From the IMG/VR virus record IMGVR_UViG_3300035234_000017, positions 1 through 54,918 of that record: a DNA stretch of 54,918 nucleotides, one strand, 5' to 3'. The stretch is from a virus. Numbering within the stretch: the first letter of the stretch is position 1; the number at the start of each line of letters is the position of its first letter. Of the stretch, positions 24,500 through 33,009 are shown in pieces. Under the pieces are notes generated by a model. That model did not search any database, was not told where the DNA came from, and saw only the letters and a list, made by a program, of their open reading frames with translations. A program made the position numbers and the translations under genes.

Positions 24500-25519
24500 C
24501 TATTCAAACCTTGACAAAGATCGTAATATCTTTTCATGTTTGGAATTAATACTAACAGGTATTTTTAAATTAACTTCGCATAATATGTCGCCAGACTTAT
24601 TACCACGTTTAACCCCCATACCCTTTAATCTCAACATTTTACCAACATTAGTTTTAGGTGATACTGTAAGTTTAACAACTTTGCCATCTAACATAACCAT
24701 ATTAACTTTACCACCAAGACATAACGTACCATACCCAACATCTAACTTACAAATTAAATTTAAATTATCACGAACAAATGTATCATGTTGTAATACACTC
24801 ACCGTTATATATAAATCACCAGTAACACCATTATTTTTATTAGTAAATCCCTGACGAGAATATTTTAAACGTTCACCATTAAATATACCACTTACTATAT
24901 TTATTTTAAAATTCTCTGCCTTCTTAGTAAACCCCTCACCACGACACGTTATACAAGGATTACGTATAATTTTACCAGAACCATTACAATAATTACACAC
25001 CGACCTAACATGTTGTCCAAACATATTAGATTGTATTATCTCACCAGAACCATTACACGATCTACATATTGCATAATCAGAAGAAGAACGCACACCCTTA
25101 CCGTCACATGGAACACACTTATACTCCTTCGGTATTTTAATTTCAATAACATCACCAAAAACAGCCTGTTTTAATGTAATATTAACATTATATTCGACAT
25201 CCTTACCTTTCGGTTGTTGCCTCTGTTGACGTTGTTGCCGTTGTCCACCAAAAATATCACCAAAAATATCACTAAAGGGGTCGTGCATCCTATTACTTTC
25301 ATCAGTATGCCCAAAACGATCATATTTACGTCTTGAATCATCATCTGATAATACTTCATACGCTTCTTTTATCTCTTTAAATTTATCCTCGGATTTAACA
25401 TCACCCTGATTCTTATCAGGGTGATACTTCATCGCTAACTTCCTATAACTTTTCTTAATCTCACCAGAAGTAGACTCTTTCCCTACCCCTAATACATCAT
25501 AATAATCACGTTTAGACAT
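24500..25519 (-). CDS. dnaJ: Chaperone DnaJ
   Basis: J-domain co-chaperone that stimulates DnaK ATPase and delivers clients. The 339 aa have the J domain with YHPDKNQ (HPD at about 33-35), a short linker in which the Gly/Phe region is partly replaced by a QRQQRQQ run, four CxxCxGxG zinc repeats ([32 protein letters not shown]), and the C-terminal substrate domains. It lies 12 bp downstream of dnaK. It is somewhat shorter than E. coli DnaJ (376). Confidence 0.95.
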   Translation of the reverse strand: MSKRDYYDVLGVGKESTSGEIKKSYRKLAMKYHPDKNQGDVKSEDKFKEIKEAYEVLSDDDSRRKYDRFGHTDESNRMHDPFSDIFGDIFGGQRQQRQQRQQPKGKDVEYNVNITLKQAVFGDVIEIKIPKEYKCVPCDGKGVRSSSDYAICRSCNGSGEIIQSNMFGQHVRSVCNYCNGSGKIIRNPCITCRGEGFTKKAENFKINIVSGIFNGERLKYSRQGFTNKNNGVTGDLYITVSVLQHDTFVRDNLNLICKLDVGYGTLCLGGKVNMVMLDGKVVKLTVSPKTNVGKMLRLKGMGVKRGNKSGDILCEVNLKIPVSINSKHEKILRSLSRFE

Positions 25520-25531
25520 TAAATCACCGCA

Positions 25532-27466
25532 TTATTTGGTTTCAGATTTTCCCTCTGGAACAGGTTCCACCGGGTCTTCAACCACTTCTGCATTGACAAC
25601 TTCGGCATCAACGGTTTGGGTTTCTGTAGGTTCGTCACTAGTAACATCAGATTCTGTGGTTGGTTCTGGTTTTTGTAATTTAGCAGACAACTCTGCTAAT
25701 GATTGTACTTTAGTATTAATATCATCTAAATCTTCACCAGACATAGACTCTTTTAATTCCGCAACACTATTTACAATATCAGTTCTTTCTTCATCAGTAA
25801 TTACGATTTCCTCATCTGATAATTTACCCTCAACGTCATTAATAAATCCTTCAGCCATATTTCTAGCACCAACTAACGCAGTATACTTCTCATCTGCCTC
25901 TTTATGTTCTTCACCCTCTTTAATCATACGTTCTACATCTTCATCAGATAATCCAGATGAAGATTTAATTTCAATGGACTGTTCCTTACCAGTATTTTTA
26001 TCTTTGGCAGAAACATGCATAATACCATTAGCATCAATATTGAATTCAACTTCAATTTGTGGTGTTCCGCGTGGTCCTGGTTGAATTTCTGTCAAATCAA
26101 ATCTACCTAAAGAATTGTTACCAGAAGCAACTGAACGTTCACCTTGCAGAACATGAATAGTAACTGCCGGTTGATTATCTTCGGCAGTTGAAAATACTTC
26201 ACTTTTTTTCGTTGGAATGGTGGTATTCTTTTCAATTAATGTGGTCATAACACCACCCATCGTTTCAATACCTAATGATAATGGAGTAACATCAAGCAAT
26301 AACACATTGTCAATACCACCAGATAACACACCACCTTGTGTAGCAGCACCAAGAGCAACTGACTCATCAGGATTTACATCCTTTCTCGGTTCAATACCAA
26401 AAATAGATTTTACAATTTCTTGAACCTTAGGCATTCTAGTTTGTCCACCAACTAAAATAACATCATCAACCTTAGTAATATCTGCATCCTTTAAAGCAGT
26501 AACACAAGGAGTTTTTGTACGTTCAATTAATTCAGATACCATCTTCTCCAATTTAGAACGTGAAATCTTAACATTTAAATGTTTAGGTCCAGTTGCATCA
26601 GCAGTAATATATGGTAAATTTACTTCAGTTTCTTGAGTCGATGACAACTCAATTTTACACTTCTCTGCCGCTTCTTTTAATCGTTGTAATGCAATAGGAT
26701 CATTATGAAGATCTACACCATTTTCTTTTTTAAATTCATCACAAAGATAATCAATAAGTCGTAAATCGAAATCCTCTCCACCTAAAAATGTATCACCATT
26801 AGTAGACAATACTTCAAAGGAATATTCCCCATCCACATTCGACATCTCAATAATAGAAACATCAAAAGTACCACCACCAAGATCATAAACAGCAACTACC
26901 TTATCATCAGTAACATCACCCTTATCTAAACCATAAGATAAAGCCGCAGCGGTAGGTTCATTGATAATTCGCATAACATCTAGTCCTGCAATCTTACCAG
27001 CATCTTTTGTTGCCTGTCTTTGTGAATCATTAAAATATGCAGGAACAGTAATAACCGCCTGTGTCACTTCAGAACCCAAATATGATTCTGCATCTTTTTT
27101 TAATTTCATCAAAATTTTTGATGAAATTTCTGGGGGAGATAATAACTCACCACCAGATTTTACCCACGCATCACCATTATCCGCCTCCACAATGTCATAA
27201 GGAACCATAGATATGTCCTTTTGAACTGCATCATCTTTAAACTTTCTGCCAATTAATCTCTTAACCGCAAACAATGTATCTTTTGGATTAGTCACCGATT
27301 GTCTCTTAGCTGACTGTCCTACTAATATTTCCGAACCCGAATGTGAAACTATAGATGGTGTCGTCCTAGAACCTTCACCATTTTCAATTACTACTGCCTT
27401 ACCATTCTCTAATACAGCTACACATGAATTAGTAGTACCCAAATCAATACCAATAATATTACCCAT
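25532..27466 (-). CDS. dnaK: Hsp70 chaperone DnaK
   Basis: Full-length Hsp70 (644 aa; E. coli 638). [13 protein letters not shown] opens the ATPase domain, [13 protein letters not shown] and [14 protein letters not shown] are the family signatures, and the substrate domain starts at [14 protein letters not shown]. The acidic C-terminal tail ends [10 protein letters not shown] rather than EEVKD-like. A complete dnaK-dnaJ pair in a T4-like phage is unusual. T4 itself modulates host chaperones with gp31 rather than encoding Hsp70. No grpE is seen in the window, so host GrpE would be needed. Possible clients are virion or replication proteins. Confidence 0.97.
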   Translation of the reverse strand: MGNIIGIDLGTTNSCVAVLENGKAVVIENGEGSRTTPSIVSHSGSEILVGQSAKRQSVTNPKDTLFAVKRLIGRKFKDDAVQKDISMVPYDIVEADNGDAWVKSGGELLSPPEISSKILMKLKKDAESYLGSEVTQAVITVPAYFNDSQRQATKDAGKIAGLDVMRIINEPTAAALSYGLDKGDVTDDKVVAVYDLGGGTFDVSIIEMSNVDGEYSFEVLSTNGDTFLGGEDFDLRLIDYLCDEFKKENGVDLHNDPIALQRLKEAAEKCKIELSSTQETEVNLPYITADATGPKHLNVKISRSKLEKMVSELIERTKTPCVTALKDADITKVDDVILVGGQTRMPKVQEIVKSIFGIEPRKDVNPDESVALGAATQGGVLSGGIDNVLLLDVTPLSLGIETMGGVMTTLIEKNTTIPTKKSEVFSTAEDNQPAVTIHVLQGERSVASGNNSLGRFDLTEIQPGPRGTPQIEVEFNIDANGIMHVSAKDKNTGKEQSIEIKSSSGLSDEDVERMIKEGEEHKEADEKYTALVGARNMAEGFINDVEGKLSDEEIVITDEERTDIVNSVAELKESMSGEDLDDINTKVQSLAELSAKLQKPEPTTESDVTSDEPTETQTVDAEVVNAEVVEDPVEPVPEGKSETK

Positions 27467-27486
27467 TTACTTCTCCTTTCTCAATT

Positions 27487-27792
27487 TTAAATTAAACCAG
27501 TTTTCTTTCTTGCTTTATTAATAATTTCTGTATTCTTTACAGTTTTCGCATCCCTACCACCCAACTTCTCAGCTAATGGTGAATACGGATTTTGATCTGC
27601 AACTTTACGCAATACATCATTAAACCCATCAGATGGTTTCATTCCACCCATCCTACCAGATATTATTTTAGGAGCACCTATTATTTGTGTTATATGTGAA
27701 TTTTCTAACAAAAATATATCCCTATCAGATATACTAATAAATCTATCAAATACTTCTTCAGTATCATTATTTTTAAAGGTATACGTTGGCAT
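27487..27792 (-). CDS. Conserved T4-like phage hypothetical protein
   Basis: A 101-aa protein with MPTYTFKNNDTEEVFDRFISIS at the N-terminus and GFNDVLRKVADQNPYSPLAEK later. This layout is familiar from marine T4-like phages; the first half resembles the FmdB-type strand pattern without its cysteines. Function is not known. It follows the DHFR-like gene with no gap. Confidence 0.6.
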   Translation of the reverse strand: MPTYTFKNNDTEEVFDRFISISDRDIFLLENSHITQIIGAPKIISGRMGGMKPSDGFNDVLRKVADQNPYSPLAEKLGGRDAKTVKNTEIINKARKKTGLI

Positions 27793-28284
27793 TTATTTAT
27801 TCCTTTCCACTATCCTGAGATCCAATTCATTAGTTACATTATTAAACACATTATAATATTCATCTTCAATAACATCCATATAATAATCCATTATATGAAT
27901 ATTACTATCTATCTTTTTATCTAAAATCTTTGCAATATAAAACTTATCAACAAATTCCCAATATGTCATATATATATAATACCCACCAACTATATGTATG
28001 TCAACATGTGAATGGGAATGTAACCACGACACAGCATCCGATATATTAACTTTAAACGAATTCTTATCATAATTTATTTCATTATTTGTTATAACATATT
28101 TAATTAACTCTGATGGTAATATATCAAATAATTCCTTATATGCATTATGACCCATTACCAATATAGCATTTCTCGATATACTACGATTAAACCATCTACG
28201 TGTTGTATTATTATAGAATATAAGACTCTTACCATTATCATCAATACCATAATCATTACTTAATATCAAACTAGCCGTAATCAC
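27793..28284 (-). CDS. Divergent dihydrofolate reductase-like protein
   Basis: A 163-aa protein with the DHFR outline: ASLILSNDYGIDDNGK, AILVMGHNAYKEL (cofactor loop), and DIHIVGGYYIYM for the conserved IGGxxxY. In alignment with E. coli DLAWF (Asp27) this protein reads TRRWF, so the proton-donating acid is Thr28. It may be inactive, use another residue, or have another role. The start is a GTG with GAGG about 10 nt upstream. ThyX in this phage regenerates tetrahydrofolate without DHFR, so loss of catalysis may be tolerated. Confidence 0.7.
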   Translation of the reverse strand: MITASLILSNDYGIDDNGKSLIFYNNTTRRWFNRSISRNAILVMGHNAYKELFDILPSELIKYVITNNEINYDKNSFKVNISDAVSWLHSHSHVDIHIVGGYYIYMTYWEFVDKFYIAKILDKKIDSNIHIMDYYMDVIEDEYYNVFNNVTNELDLRIVERNK

Positions 28285-28296
28285 CTAAAACAAACC

Positions 28297-28701
28297 TCAA
28301 TCTAATAAATTAGGAAATACCTCATCTACTAATTTTCTAGTCAACCACTTTACTTTCATTTTTTTATTCAATATATTAAAAACAACATCAGATTCACCCC
28401 GATGTAAACTCTCCATAAATTGAATAAATCTACGTTCACTTCTACGAGTAATGACATAAGATTCGTCTAAAAAGACTTCCAATTCAGGCAAAGTTTTATT
28501 CAAATTAGTATAACTGTATCCTTCTGGTGAATCATCAGGTATATAATTAGGCATTTTGTCAAATACAAAATGAAAATCATCAAACATCAACTTTAATATT
28601 CGTGTTAATAACTTACTATTATTCATTAATAGTACATTCTTCCTTTCTTGTGTATTTTTAGCATTATCAAATTCAAAAAACACTTCGTGTATAAGTTTCA
28701 T
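28297..28701 (-). CDS. Stand-alone DNA-ligase N-terminal-domain-like protein
   Basis: A 134-aa helical protein whose start (MKLIHEVFFEFDNAKNTQERKN region) and end (KMKVKWLTRKLVDEVFPNLL) resemble the N-terminal DNA-binding domain of T4-type ATP-dependent ligases, where an RDLxCGVSxxTxNKVxPGLI block precedes the catalytic domain. The KxDG nucleotidyltransferase domain is absent. It overlaps the RNase H gene by 29 bp, so it is probably used in lagging-strand processing. Similar free-standing proteins occur in marine T4-like phages. Function is inferred only. Confidence 0.5.
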   Translation of the reverse strand: MKLIHEVFFEFDNAKNTQERKNVLLMNNSKLLTRILKLMFDDFHFVFDKMPNYIPDDSPEGYSYTNLNKTLPELEVFLDESYVITRRSERRFIQFMESLHRGESDVVFNILNKKMKVKWLTRKLVDEVFPNLLD

Positions 28702-29566
28702 TTATATCCTCTTTTAAATTATCCATTTCTGAATATAACATAATCATTCTATTTTTAGTAAAATATTCCATCATGGTGTTATTATTTCCAATTGGAACTT
28801 TAACAAAATCATCCAATATAGACTCTGATATATCCTCTGGTATAAAATTAAAATCAATTAATTTCTCATTTCGTTTATATGCATCCACTAAATCATCATC
28901 CAAAAAATCATAAGGATTCTTATTTAAATTTAACCATTCTATAATCTTATTCTTTCTCAATGGAGTTTGCCTATAATCACTCAAAAACACATCATCTGGT
29001 GATAATACATTAGGAATACCATCTGATCTATCACCACGTAATATATGTTCTCTTAAATATTTTTTAGGATCTGTAGTTTTAATAAATTTACCAGTATTAT
29101 AGCTATACTGAGAAACCCCTTTATATATTTGTAGTTGTTTAAAATCTTTATCTGATGATAATATTAATATATTTTCTCTATCATGATATTCCTTTGTCAA
29201 AATAGCAATAATATCATCAGCCTCAACGGTATCTAACTCTAACAATCTATAAGGAAACCAATCAACCAAATCTTTTTTCACCGTTCTAATCGTATCAAAT
29301 ATAACTTTCCAATCTATATTAGAATTCTCTCTATCCTTTTTACGAGAATGTTTATAATAAGGAAATACATCCTTTCTCCAAAAATTCTTATTATCACAAC
29401 ATATAACAACATTACCATATTTATCAGAATAACGTTTCTTTATCGATAATATATAAGTAATAAATGAATTCATCACCGACATATCCCTGATAGACTCATC
29501 AGTATTCTTCTTTTCTTCATTAATAGATAATGAAATTATAATCTGATTAAAATCCAACAATATCAT
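28673..29566 (-). CDS. rnh: T4-type RNase H (5'-3' FEN-like nuclease)
   Basis: A 297-aa member of the FEN/T4 RNase H family that removes RNA primers and flaps. MILLDFNQIIISLS supplies the first metal Asp, FWRKDVFPYYKHSR the basic helical-arch region, LDTVEADDIIAIL two metal acids, and ILILSSDKDFKQLQ the SDKD motif. GDRSDGIPNV is the H3TH segment. Length is near T4 Rnh (305). It precedes the ligase-N-domain-like gene with a 29-bp overlap. Confidence 0.93.
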   Translation of the reverse strand: MILLDFNQIIISLSINEEKKNTDESIRDMSVMNSFITYILSIKKRYSDKYGNVVICCDNKNFWRKDVFPYYKHSRKKDRENSNIDWKVIFDTIRTVKKDLVDWFPYRLLELDTVEADDIIAILTKEYHDRENILILSSDKDFKQLQIYKGVSQYSYNTGKFIKTTDPKKYLREHILRGDRSDGIPNVLSPDDVFLSDYRQTPLRKNKIIEWLNLNKNPYDFLDDDLVDAYKRNEKLIDFNFIPEDISESILDDFVKVPIGNNNTMMEYFTKNRMIMLYSEMDNLKEDINETYTRSVF

Positions 29567-29575
29567 AAAATTCCT

Positions 29576-29725
29576 TCAATCTTTATTAAAATCCAAATTA
29601 TTATAATCACACACCTCAACTACTGACCCACACATAGAACAATATTTAATTTCTAATACATCATCAGTAACAGTCTGTATCACATACTCCGCATTACAAT
29701 TAGTACATACTACTTCCGTTTCCAT
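29576..29725 (-). CDS. Small zinc-ribbon protein
   Basis: A 49-aa protein with two CxxC knuckles, VCTNC (Cys7, Cys10) and YCSMC (Cys29, Cys32), typical of a zinc ribbon. It lies 9 bp upstream of the RNase H gene. Likely a nucleic-acid or protein adaptor; nothing more can be said. Confidence 0.65.
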   Translation of the reverse strand: METEVVCTNCNAEYVIQTVTDDVLEIKYCSMCGSVVEVCDYNNLDFNKD

Positions 29726-29750
29726 TCAACACATCCATTTGTATCATATA

Positions 29751-29933
29751 TTAATATTCATCATCTTGTTGATGACCCCTTCTATTATTCTTAGGAACAT
29801 ATTCTTTAGAATATCTTTTATCTATCTGTTCCCATACTTTTTTACCATACATAGAAATAAAACTTTCTTTATCCATTTCTAACCAATTATTCTCAGATTC
29901 AAAATCTATATCATGTAAATTCATTTTAGACAT
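29751..29933 (-). CDS. Small protein with WxxMxKExF motif
   Basis: A 60-aa acidic protein. NWLEMDKESFISMYGKKVWEQI (residues 16-37) resembles the C-terminal part of the SH3-like gene at 30091-30504 (EWYDMTKEDFVEKY), suggesting a shared short domain. AGGTG precedes the ATG. Function unknown. Confidence 0.55.
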   Translation of the reverse strand: MSKMNLHDIDFESENNWLEMDKESFISMYGKKVWEQIDKRYSKEYVPKNNRRGHQQDDEY

Positions 29934-29956
29934 AATACTACACCTACTCTCCTAAC

Positions 29957-30094
29957 TCATTTCTTTAACAATTCTTCTATATGATCAACTACAGAAGTAC
30001 TCCTTGCAGCCAACCATACATTAATATACTTATATCCATATTTTTTACCAAATTCAATCATACCCATACTTTCAACATCATCACTCATACTCAT
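29957..30094 (-). CDS. Small hypothetical protein
   Basis: A 45-aa frame (MSMSDDVESMGMIEFGKKYG... IEELLKK) whose ATG overlaps the upstream TGA (ATGA at 30091-30094). The coupling makes it likely real. No domain was recognised. Confidence 0.5.
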   Translation of the reverse strand: MSMSDDVESMGMIEFGKKYGYKYINVWLAARSTSVVDHIEELLKK

Positions 30095-30504
30095 ACTCCA
30101 ATAACCCTATTAGCCTCTTCTATCATATCATCCGCCTCTTTTGAATATGTATAAAATTCATATTCATGTCGATCCCAATCTTCAATACAATATTTCTCGA
30201 CAAAATCTTCTTTTGTCATATCATACCACTCTTTCGACTGTCCTTCATAATTATATAAATACTTAAATTCAGTAACATTCTCTGGTCGAAATGATCTCCA
30301 ACCCTGTGAGTTAACATCCCACACAGAAATAACTAATTCAGATACATTACCATTACCCTTTGGTAAAAACGATTCAGGAACAAAAATCATATCTAATGTG
30401 CATGACATAACACGTAAATCACCATTAACTTTATTAAAAGTTACTTCACACACACCATCTTTTAAAGAGTTAACCATTCCACTCTTACTTCTAATATCAT
30501 TCAT
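30091..30504 (-). CDS. SH3-like beta-barrel phage protein
   Basis: A 137-aa protein from the ATG at 30504. Residues about 10-80 (VNSLKDGVCEVTFNKVNGDL, MSCTLDMIFVP, VISVWDVNSQGWRSFRPENV) match the small SH3-like fold common in T4-like phages ('LKxGxVxVxFxKxDGxxRxMxCTL ... VWDxxxxxWRSF'). The C-terminal EWYDMTKEDFVEKYCIEDWD repeats a motif of the neighbouring 60-aa gene. Role unknown. Confidence 0.65.
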   Translation of the reverse strand: MNDIRSKSGMVNSLKDGVCEVTFNKVNGDLRVMSCTLDMIFVPESFLPKGNGNVSELVISVWDVNSQGWRSFRPENVTEFKYLYNYEGQSKEWYDMTKEDFVEKYCIEDWDRHEYEFYTYSKEADDMIEEANRVIGV

Positions 30505-30506
30505 AA

Positions 30507-30665
30507 TCAATCACCCTCATATAACGCAGCACCAGCAATCATTGATAAAAACCCAACAAACGAATATGAAATCATAGAACCAATATCATACGTCGCAGAA
30601 TCAACAACACCTAGAATAACAAAAAAACCCAAAACACTCAATAAAACACATAAAAAATTATACAT
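30507..30665 (-). CDS. Small two-span membrane protein
   Basis: A 52-aa frame with two hydrophobic helices (FLCVLLSVLGFFVILGVV and ISYSFVGFLSMIAGAAL). GAGG lies just upstream of the ATG. First of several tiny membrane proteins at 30.5-31.3 kb. Function unknown. Confidence 0.5.
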   Translation of the reverse strand: MYNFLCVLLSVLGFFVILGVVDSATYDIGSMISYSFVGFLSMIAGAALYEGD

Positions 30666-30747
30666 ATATCCTCATATTAAACTAATTAAAAAACAAAACC
30701 AAACTATATTAATACATATCAATTCAATTAATATATCTATTATAAAA

Positions 30748-30930
30748 TCATAAATTCTTTTTAGCAATATAATCATGACTATAATCTATCTCAGTATGTG
30801 TATCTCTCTCATGATCGTGAACACTCGCATAATCACCATTTACAATCGGTATAACAAATACTATCCATAAAAAACCAACTACTATGCACAACATAGTAAC
30901 TATAATTTTCTGTATAGTTAACTTATCCAT
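30748..30930 (-). CDS. Small single-span membrane protein
   Basis: A 60-aa protein with one helix (IIVTMLCIVVGFLWIVFVIPIV), then a His/Asp/Glu-rich tail (HDHERDTHTEIDYSHDY) that could bind metal. No family was recognised. The 80 bp downstream hold nothing I can identify. Confidence 0.5.
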   Translation of the reverse strand: MDKLTIQKIIVTMLCIVVGFLWIVFVIPIVNGDYASVHDHERDTHTEIDYSHDYIAKKNL

Positions 30931-30936
30931 GGCAGA

Positions 30937-31083
30937 TTACCCCACTAATATACGATTCTGCACTTCCTCTATCTCAACATCAGTAAATACCTTATTACCA
31001 ACTAAAGCTGGAAACAGTAATAACATTATAATTAAACCAAACATCAATCCCAATAAAACCAATCTTCTTATTAAAATACTCAT
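30937..31083 (-). CDS. Small single-span membrane protein
   Basis: A 48-aa frame: MSILIRRLVLLGLMFGLIIM... followed by a short acidic tail (FTDVEIEEVQNRIL). GGAG precedes the ATG. Consecutive with the two neighbouring membrane-protein genes. Confidence 0.5.
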   Translation of the reverse strand: MSILIRRLVLLGLMFGLIIMLLLFPALVGNKVFTDVEIEEVQNRILVG

Positions 31084-31101
31084 TTTAATACTCCATTAAA
31101 T

Positions 31102-31323
31102 TTAAAAAAACCATCTATAAATAGCTACAATATCAATAACAAAATAAACAACATTCATCCACATTAAAGAATATTCATGAATCCTATACCCATAAATACA
31201 CCAAAGAATTGAAGAAACTCCAAATAATATAAAGGAATATGGACTAATAGTTATATTCAATGCCAATAATATTGCGGCAACAACTCCAAAAATGGTTCCC
31301 CAATCGGCAATATTAAGTTTCAT
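31102..31323 (-). CDS. Three-span small membrane protein (DUF6552-like)
   Basis: A 73-aa protein with three helices: WGTIFGVVAAILLALN, FILFGVSSILWCIYGY and LMWMNVVYFVIDIVAIYRWFF. The ending (N-x-V-x-F-x-(I/V)-x-x-x-x-x-YRW) is that of small uncharacterised membrane proteins related in layout to YgjV/SemiSWEET half-transporters. First gene after the perfect promoter at 31329-31357. Transport function is not shown. Confidence 0.6.
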   Translation of the reverse strand: MKLNIADWGTIFGVVAAILLALNITISPYSFILFGVSSILWCIYGYRIHEYSLMWMNVVYFVIDIVAIYRWFF

Positions 31324-31328
31324 AACAC

Positions 31329-31357
31329 ATTATATCATAAAGTCATCTAATTGTCAA
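31329..31357 (-). promoter_or_regulatory. Consensus sigma70 promoter
   Basis: Minus strand: TTGACA (31352-31357), 17-bp spacer, TATAAT (31329-31334). It overlaps the last codons of the gene at 31347-31622 and shares TTGACAATTAGATGA with the promoter at 8078-8106. It should drive the 31.3 kb and lower genes, possibly as far as the fad and prs region. Confidence 0.87.
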
Positions 31358-31622
31358 GCTTTTTTTGTAATAATTCAAAAACAATATTCACTAACTTTTC
31401 ATGTGAATTACGTCTATCCAACTCCACATTTAAAAACTCTCTAGCATAACACTCTAATTGCAATTTACTCATCAATAACAAATCATCACGAACTAATGAA
31501 TGTGGGTAATTATCCAAATCATTTAAATCTAATTCAATATTAACCTTTACTGGTTTAGTTATAACACCCGCGGGTTCTTGTATTGATGATACAAACATGT
31601 CCTTAATCCATTCAAATATCAT
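31347..31622 (-). CDS. Conserved T4-like hypothetical protein
   Basis: 91 aa. The second half (LLLMSKLQLECYAREFLNVE then LDRRNSHEKLVN) follows the pattern M(T/S)KxxLExxARExxxxELDRR..K..L, common in T4-like marine phage proteins (a SAP-like or Rho-N-like helical pair). Function unknown. Its last codons contain the -35 box of the next promoter. Confidence 0.55.
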   Translation of the reverse strand: MIFEWIKDMFVSSIQEPAGVITKPVKVNIELDLNDLDNYPHSLVRDDLLLMSKLQLECYAREFLNVELDRRNSHEKLVNIVFELLQKKLDN

Positions 31623-31631
31623 ATTAACACC

Positions 31632-32297
31632 TCATAAACTATTATTATATTTATATATAGTATCCTTAAGATTTGTTGTCCAATTATCACGATGTTCTTT
31701 AAATACCTGTGGTGTATTATCATCAACCGCAATAATAATCACCAATTGTACAATTGGTATATTAGTACGTTCTTCCCACATTATCGCATAAGCAGCACAT
31801 TGCATAAAATATGACGATATCCATTCTTTCTTTTTCAATTTCTTTGATGTTTTAAAGTCTATAATACTTAACTTTCCATCAAATTCAGCAACACAATCTA
31901 CTCTACCAGCCAACTTTAAATGATTAGAATATAATGCACACTCTTGTTCATATATACTACCAATACGATCAAGAGTAGGTTTCACCGAAGATAATGATGA
32001 TATTATATTAGGAAAATATCCTTTCGTATAATTAACATCATTATCAAGATACTTCTCTATTATTTCATGTACTTGTGTTCCACGATAAGACGCAGCATAA
32101 GAAATCCTATTAGCCTCTTCAATACCAACACGTCTTTTCCATTTATCAATGAATTCCTTTGATAATATAGATAAGACAGTTGTAACAGACGGATATTCAA
32201 TACCATCCGGTGTCACATATTTCCTAGAACCATCAGATGACGTGACAGATTCCAAATCATCATAATCCTTAAAATTAATCTGGCAATGTTCAAACAC
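31632..32297 (-). CDS. RecB/Cas4-like PD-(D/E)XK exonuclease
   Basis: A 221-aa nuclease with YPSVTTVLS at the N-terminus, RGTQVHEIIE (GxxxHxxxE), LAGRVDCVAEFDGKLSIIDFKTSKK, which supplies the GxxD and (D/E)xK metal-binding acids and lysine, and MQCAAYAIMWEE, the QxxxY motif. This is the single-domain RecB-family exonuclease commonly found in T4-like marine phages. Likely role: recombination, end processing or host DNA degradation. It ends where dut starts (1-bp overlap). Confidence 0.88.
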   Translation of the reverse strand: MFEHCQINFKDYDDLESVTSSDGSRKYVTPDGIEYPSVTTVLSILSKEFIDKWKRRVGIEEANRISYAASYRGTQVHEIIEKYLDNDVNYTKGYFPNIISSLSSVKPTLDRIGSIYEQECALYSNHLKLAGRVDCVAEFDGKLSIIDFKTSKKLKKKEWISSYFMQCAAYAIMWEERTNIPIVQLVIIIAVDDNTPQVFKEHRDNWTTNLKDTIYKYNNSL

Positions 32298-32818
32298 TAA
32301 TTAACTCCCGTCGAACCAAATCCACCAGATCCCCTACTAGAAGAACCATCACCAGTACCTGGTAATTCACTCAAATCACTACATACAACTATACCAGGAC
32401 TTTCATGTGGTATAAACATAATCTGAGCAATCCTATCTCCATCATTTACTCTAAATTTCTCTGAACCATGATTCTGTAATACAACACCAACAACACCACG
32501 ATAATCAGAATCTATCACACCAGCTAATACATCAATCCCATGTCTTAATGCCAACCCCGACCTTGGTTTAATTATACCTACAAATCCTTGACGTATACCA
32601 AACACCACACCAGTAGATATCAATAAACGTTCTCCTGGATATACATATGACGTTCTATGTTTTATACCAGTAGGATTATATTCATATGTGATTGTTTCAT
32701 CTATAGATGCATATAAGTCATACCCAGCAGAATAATTAGTACCCCTAGTTGGTTTTTTAGCAGTCTCATTCATTAATATAACTTTCACACCTAATAGAGA
32801 ATTTTCATCATATATCAT
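32297..32818 (-). CDS. dut: dUTPase
   Basis: Hydrolyses dUTP to dUMP and pyrophosphate, sparing DNA from uracil and feeding ThyX. The 173 aa carry all five trimeric dUTPase motifs: AGYDLYAS (1), PRSGLALRHG (2), GVIDSDYRGVVGVVLQN (3), GDRIAQIMF (4) and the C-terminal RGSGGFGSTG (5). An insertion near residues 45-60 (EYNPTGIKHRTSYVYPGE) is unusual. It overlaps its neighbours by 1-4 bp. Confidence 0.95.
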   Translation of the reverse strand: MIYDENSLLGVKVILMNETAKKPTRGTNYSAGYDLYASIDETITYEYNPTGIKHRTSYVYPGERLLISTGVVFGIRQGFVGIIKPRSGLALRHGIDVLAGVIDSDYRGVVGVVLQNHGSEKFRVNDGDRIAQIMFIPHESPGIVVCSDLSELPGTGDGSSSRGSGGFGSTGVN

Positions 32819-33009
32819 TCCCCACCCCCTATTTGATATTCATATTTCAGAACATTCCAATTCAACTTATCATACGGTAACATACCATCATCTGTTGGTT
32901 TCGGTAAATTAACCCAAACCATATTGGTACCCCTATATCTAACTCTAATACGTTTATTAGATTTCCATTCATAATTTAAATGTAACGGATTTAACACATT
33001 TTTACTCAT
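32815..33009 (-). CDS. Small hypothetical protein
   Basis: A 64-aa basic protein (MSKNVLNPLHLNYEWKSNKR...), overlapping dut by 4 bp and thyX by 8 bp. No family was recognised; the tight overlaps suggest it is translated with them. Confidence 0.55.
   Translation of the reverse strand: MSKNVLNPLHLNYEWKSNKRIRVRYRGTNMVWVNLPKPTDDGMLPYDKLNWNVLKYEYQIGGGE

Noticed and set aside
24312-24854. Plus-strand open frames such as this one, 25536-26084 and 43416-43754
   Set aside because: They lie opposite dnaJ, dnaK and the KxDG gene, have no family resemblance and no ribosome-binding sites. They are complementary-strand shadows.
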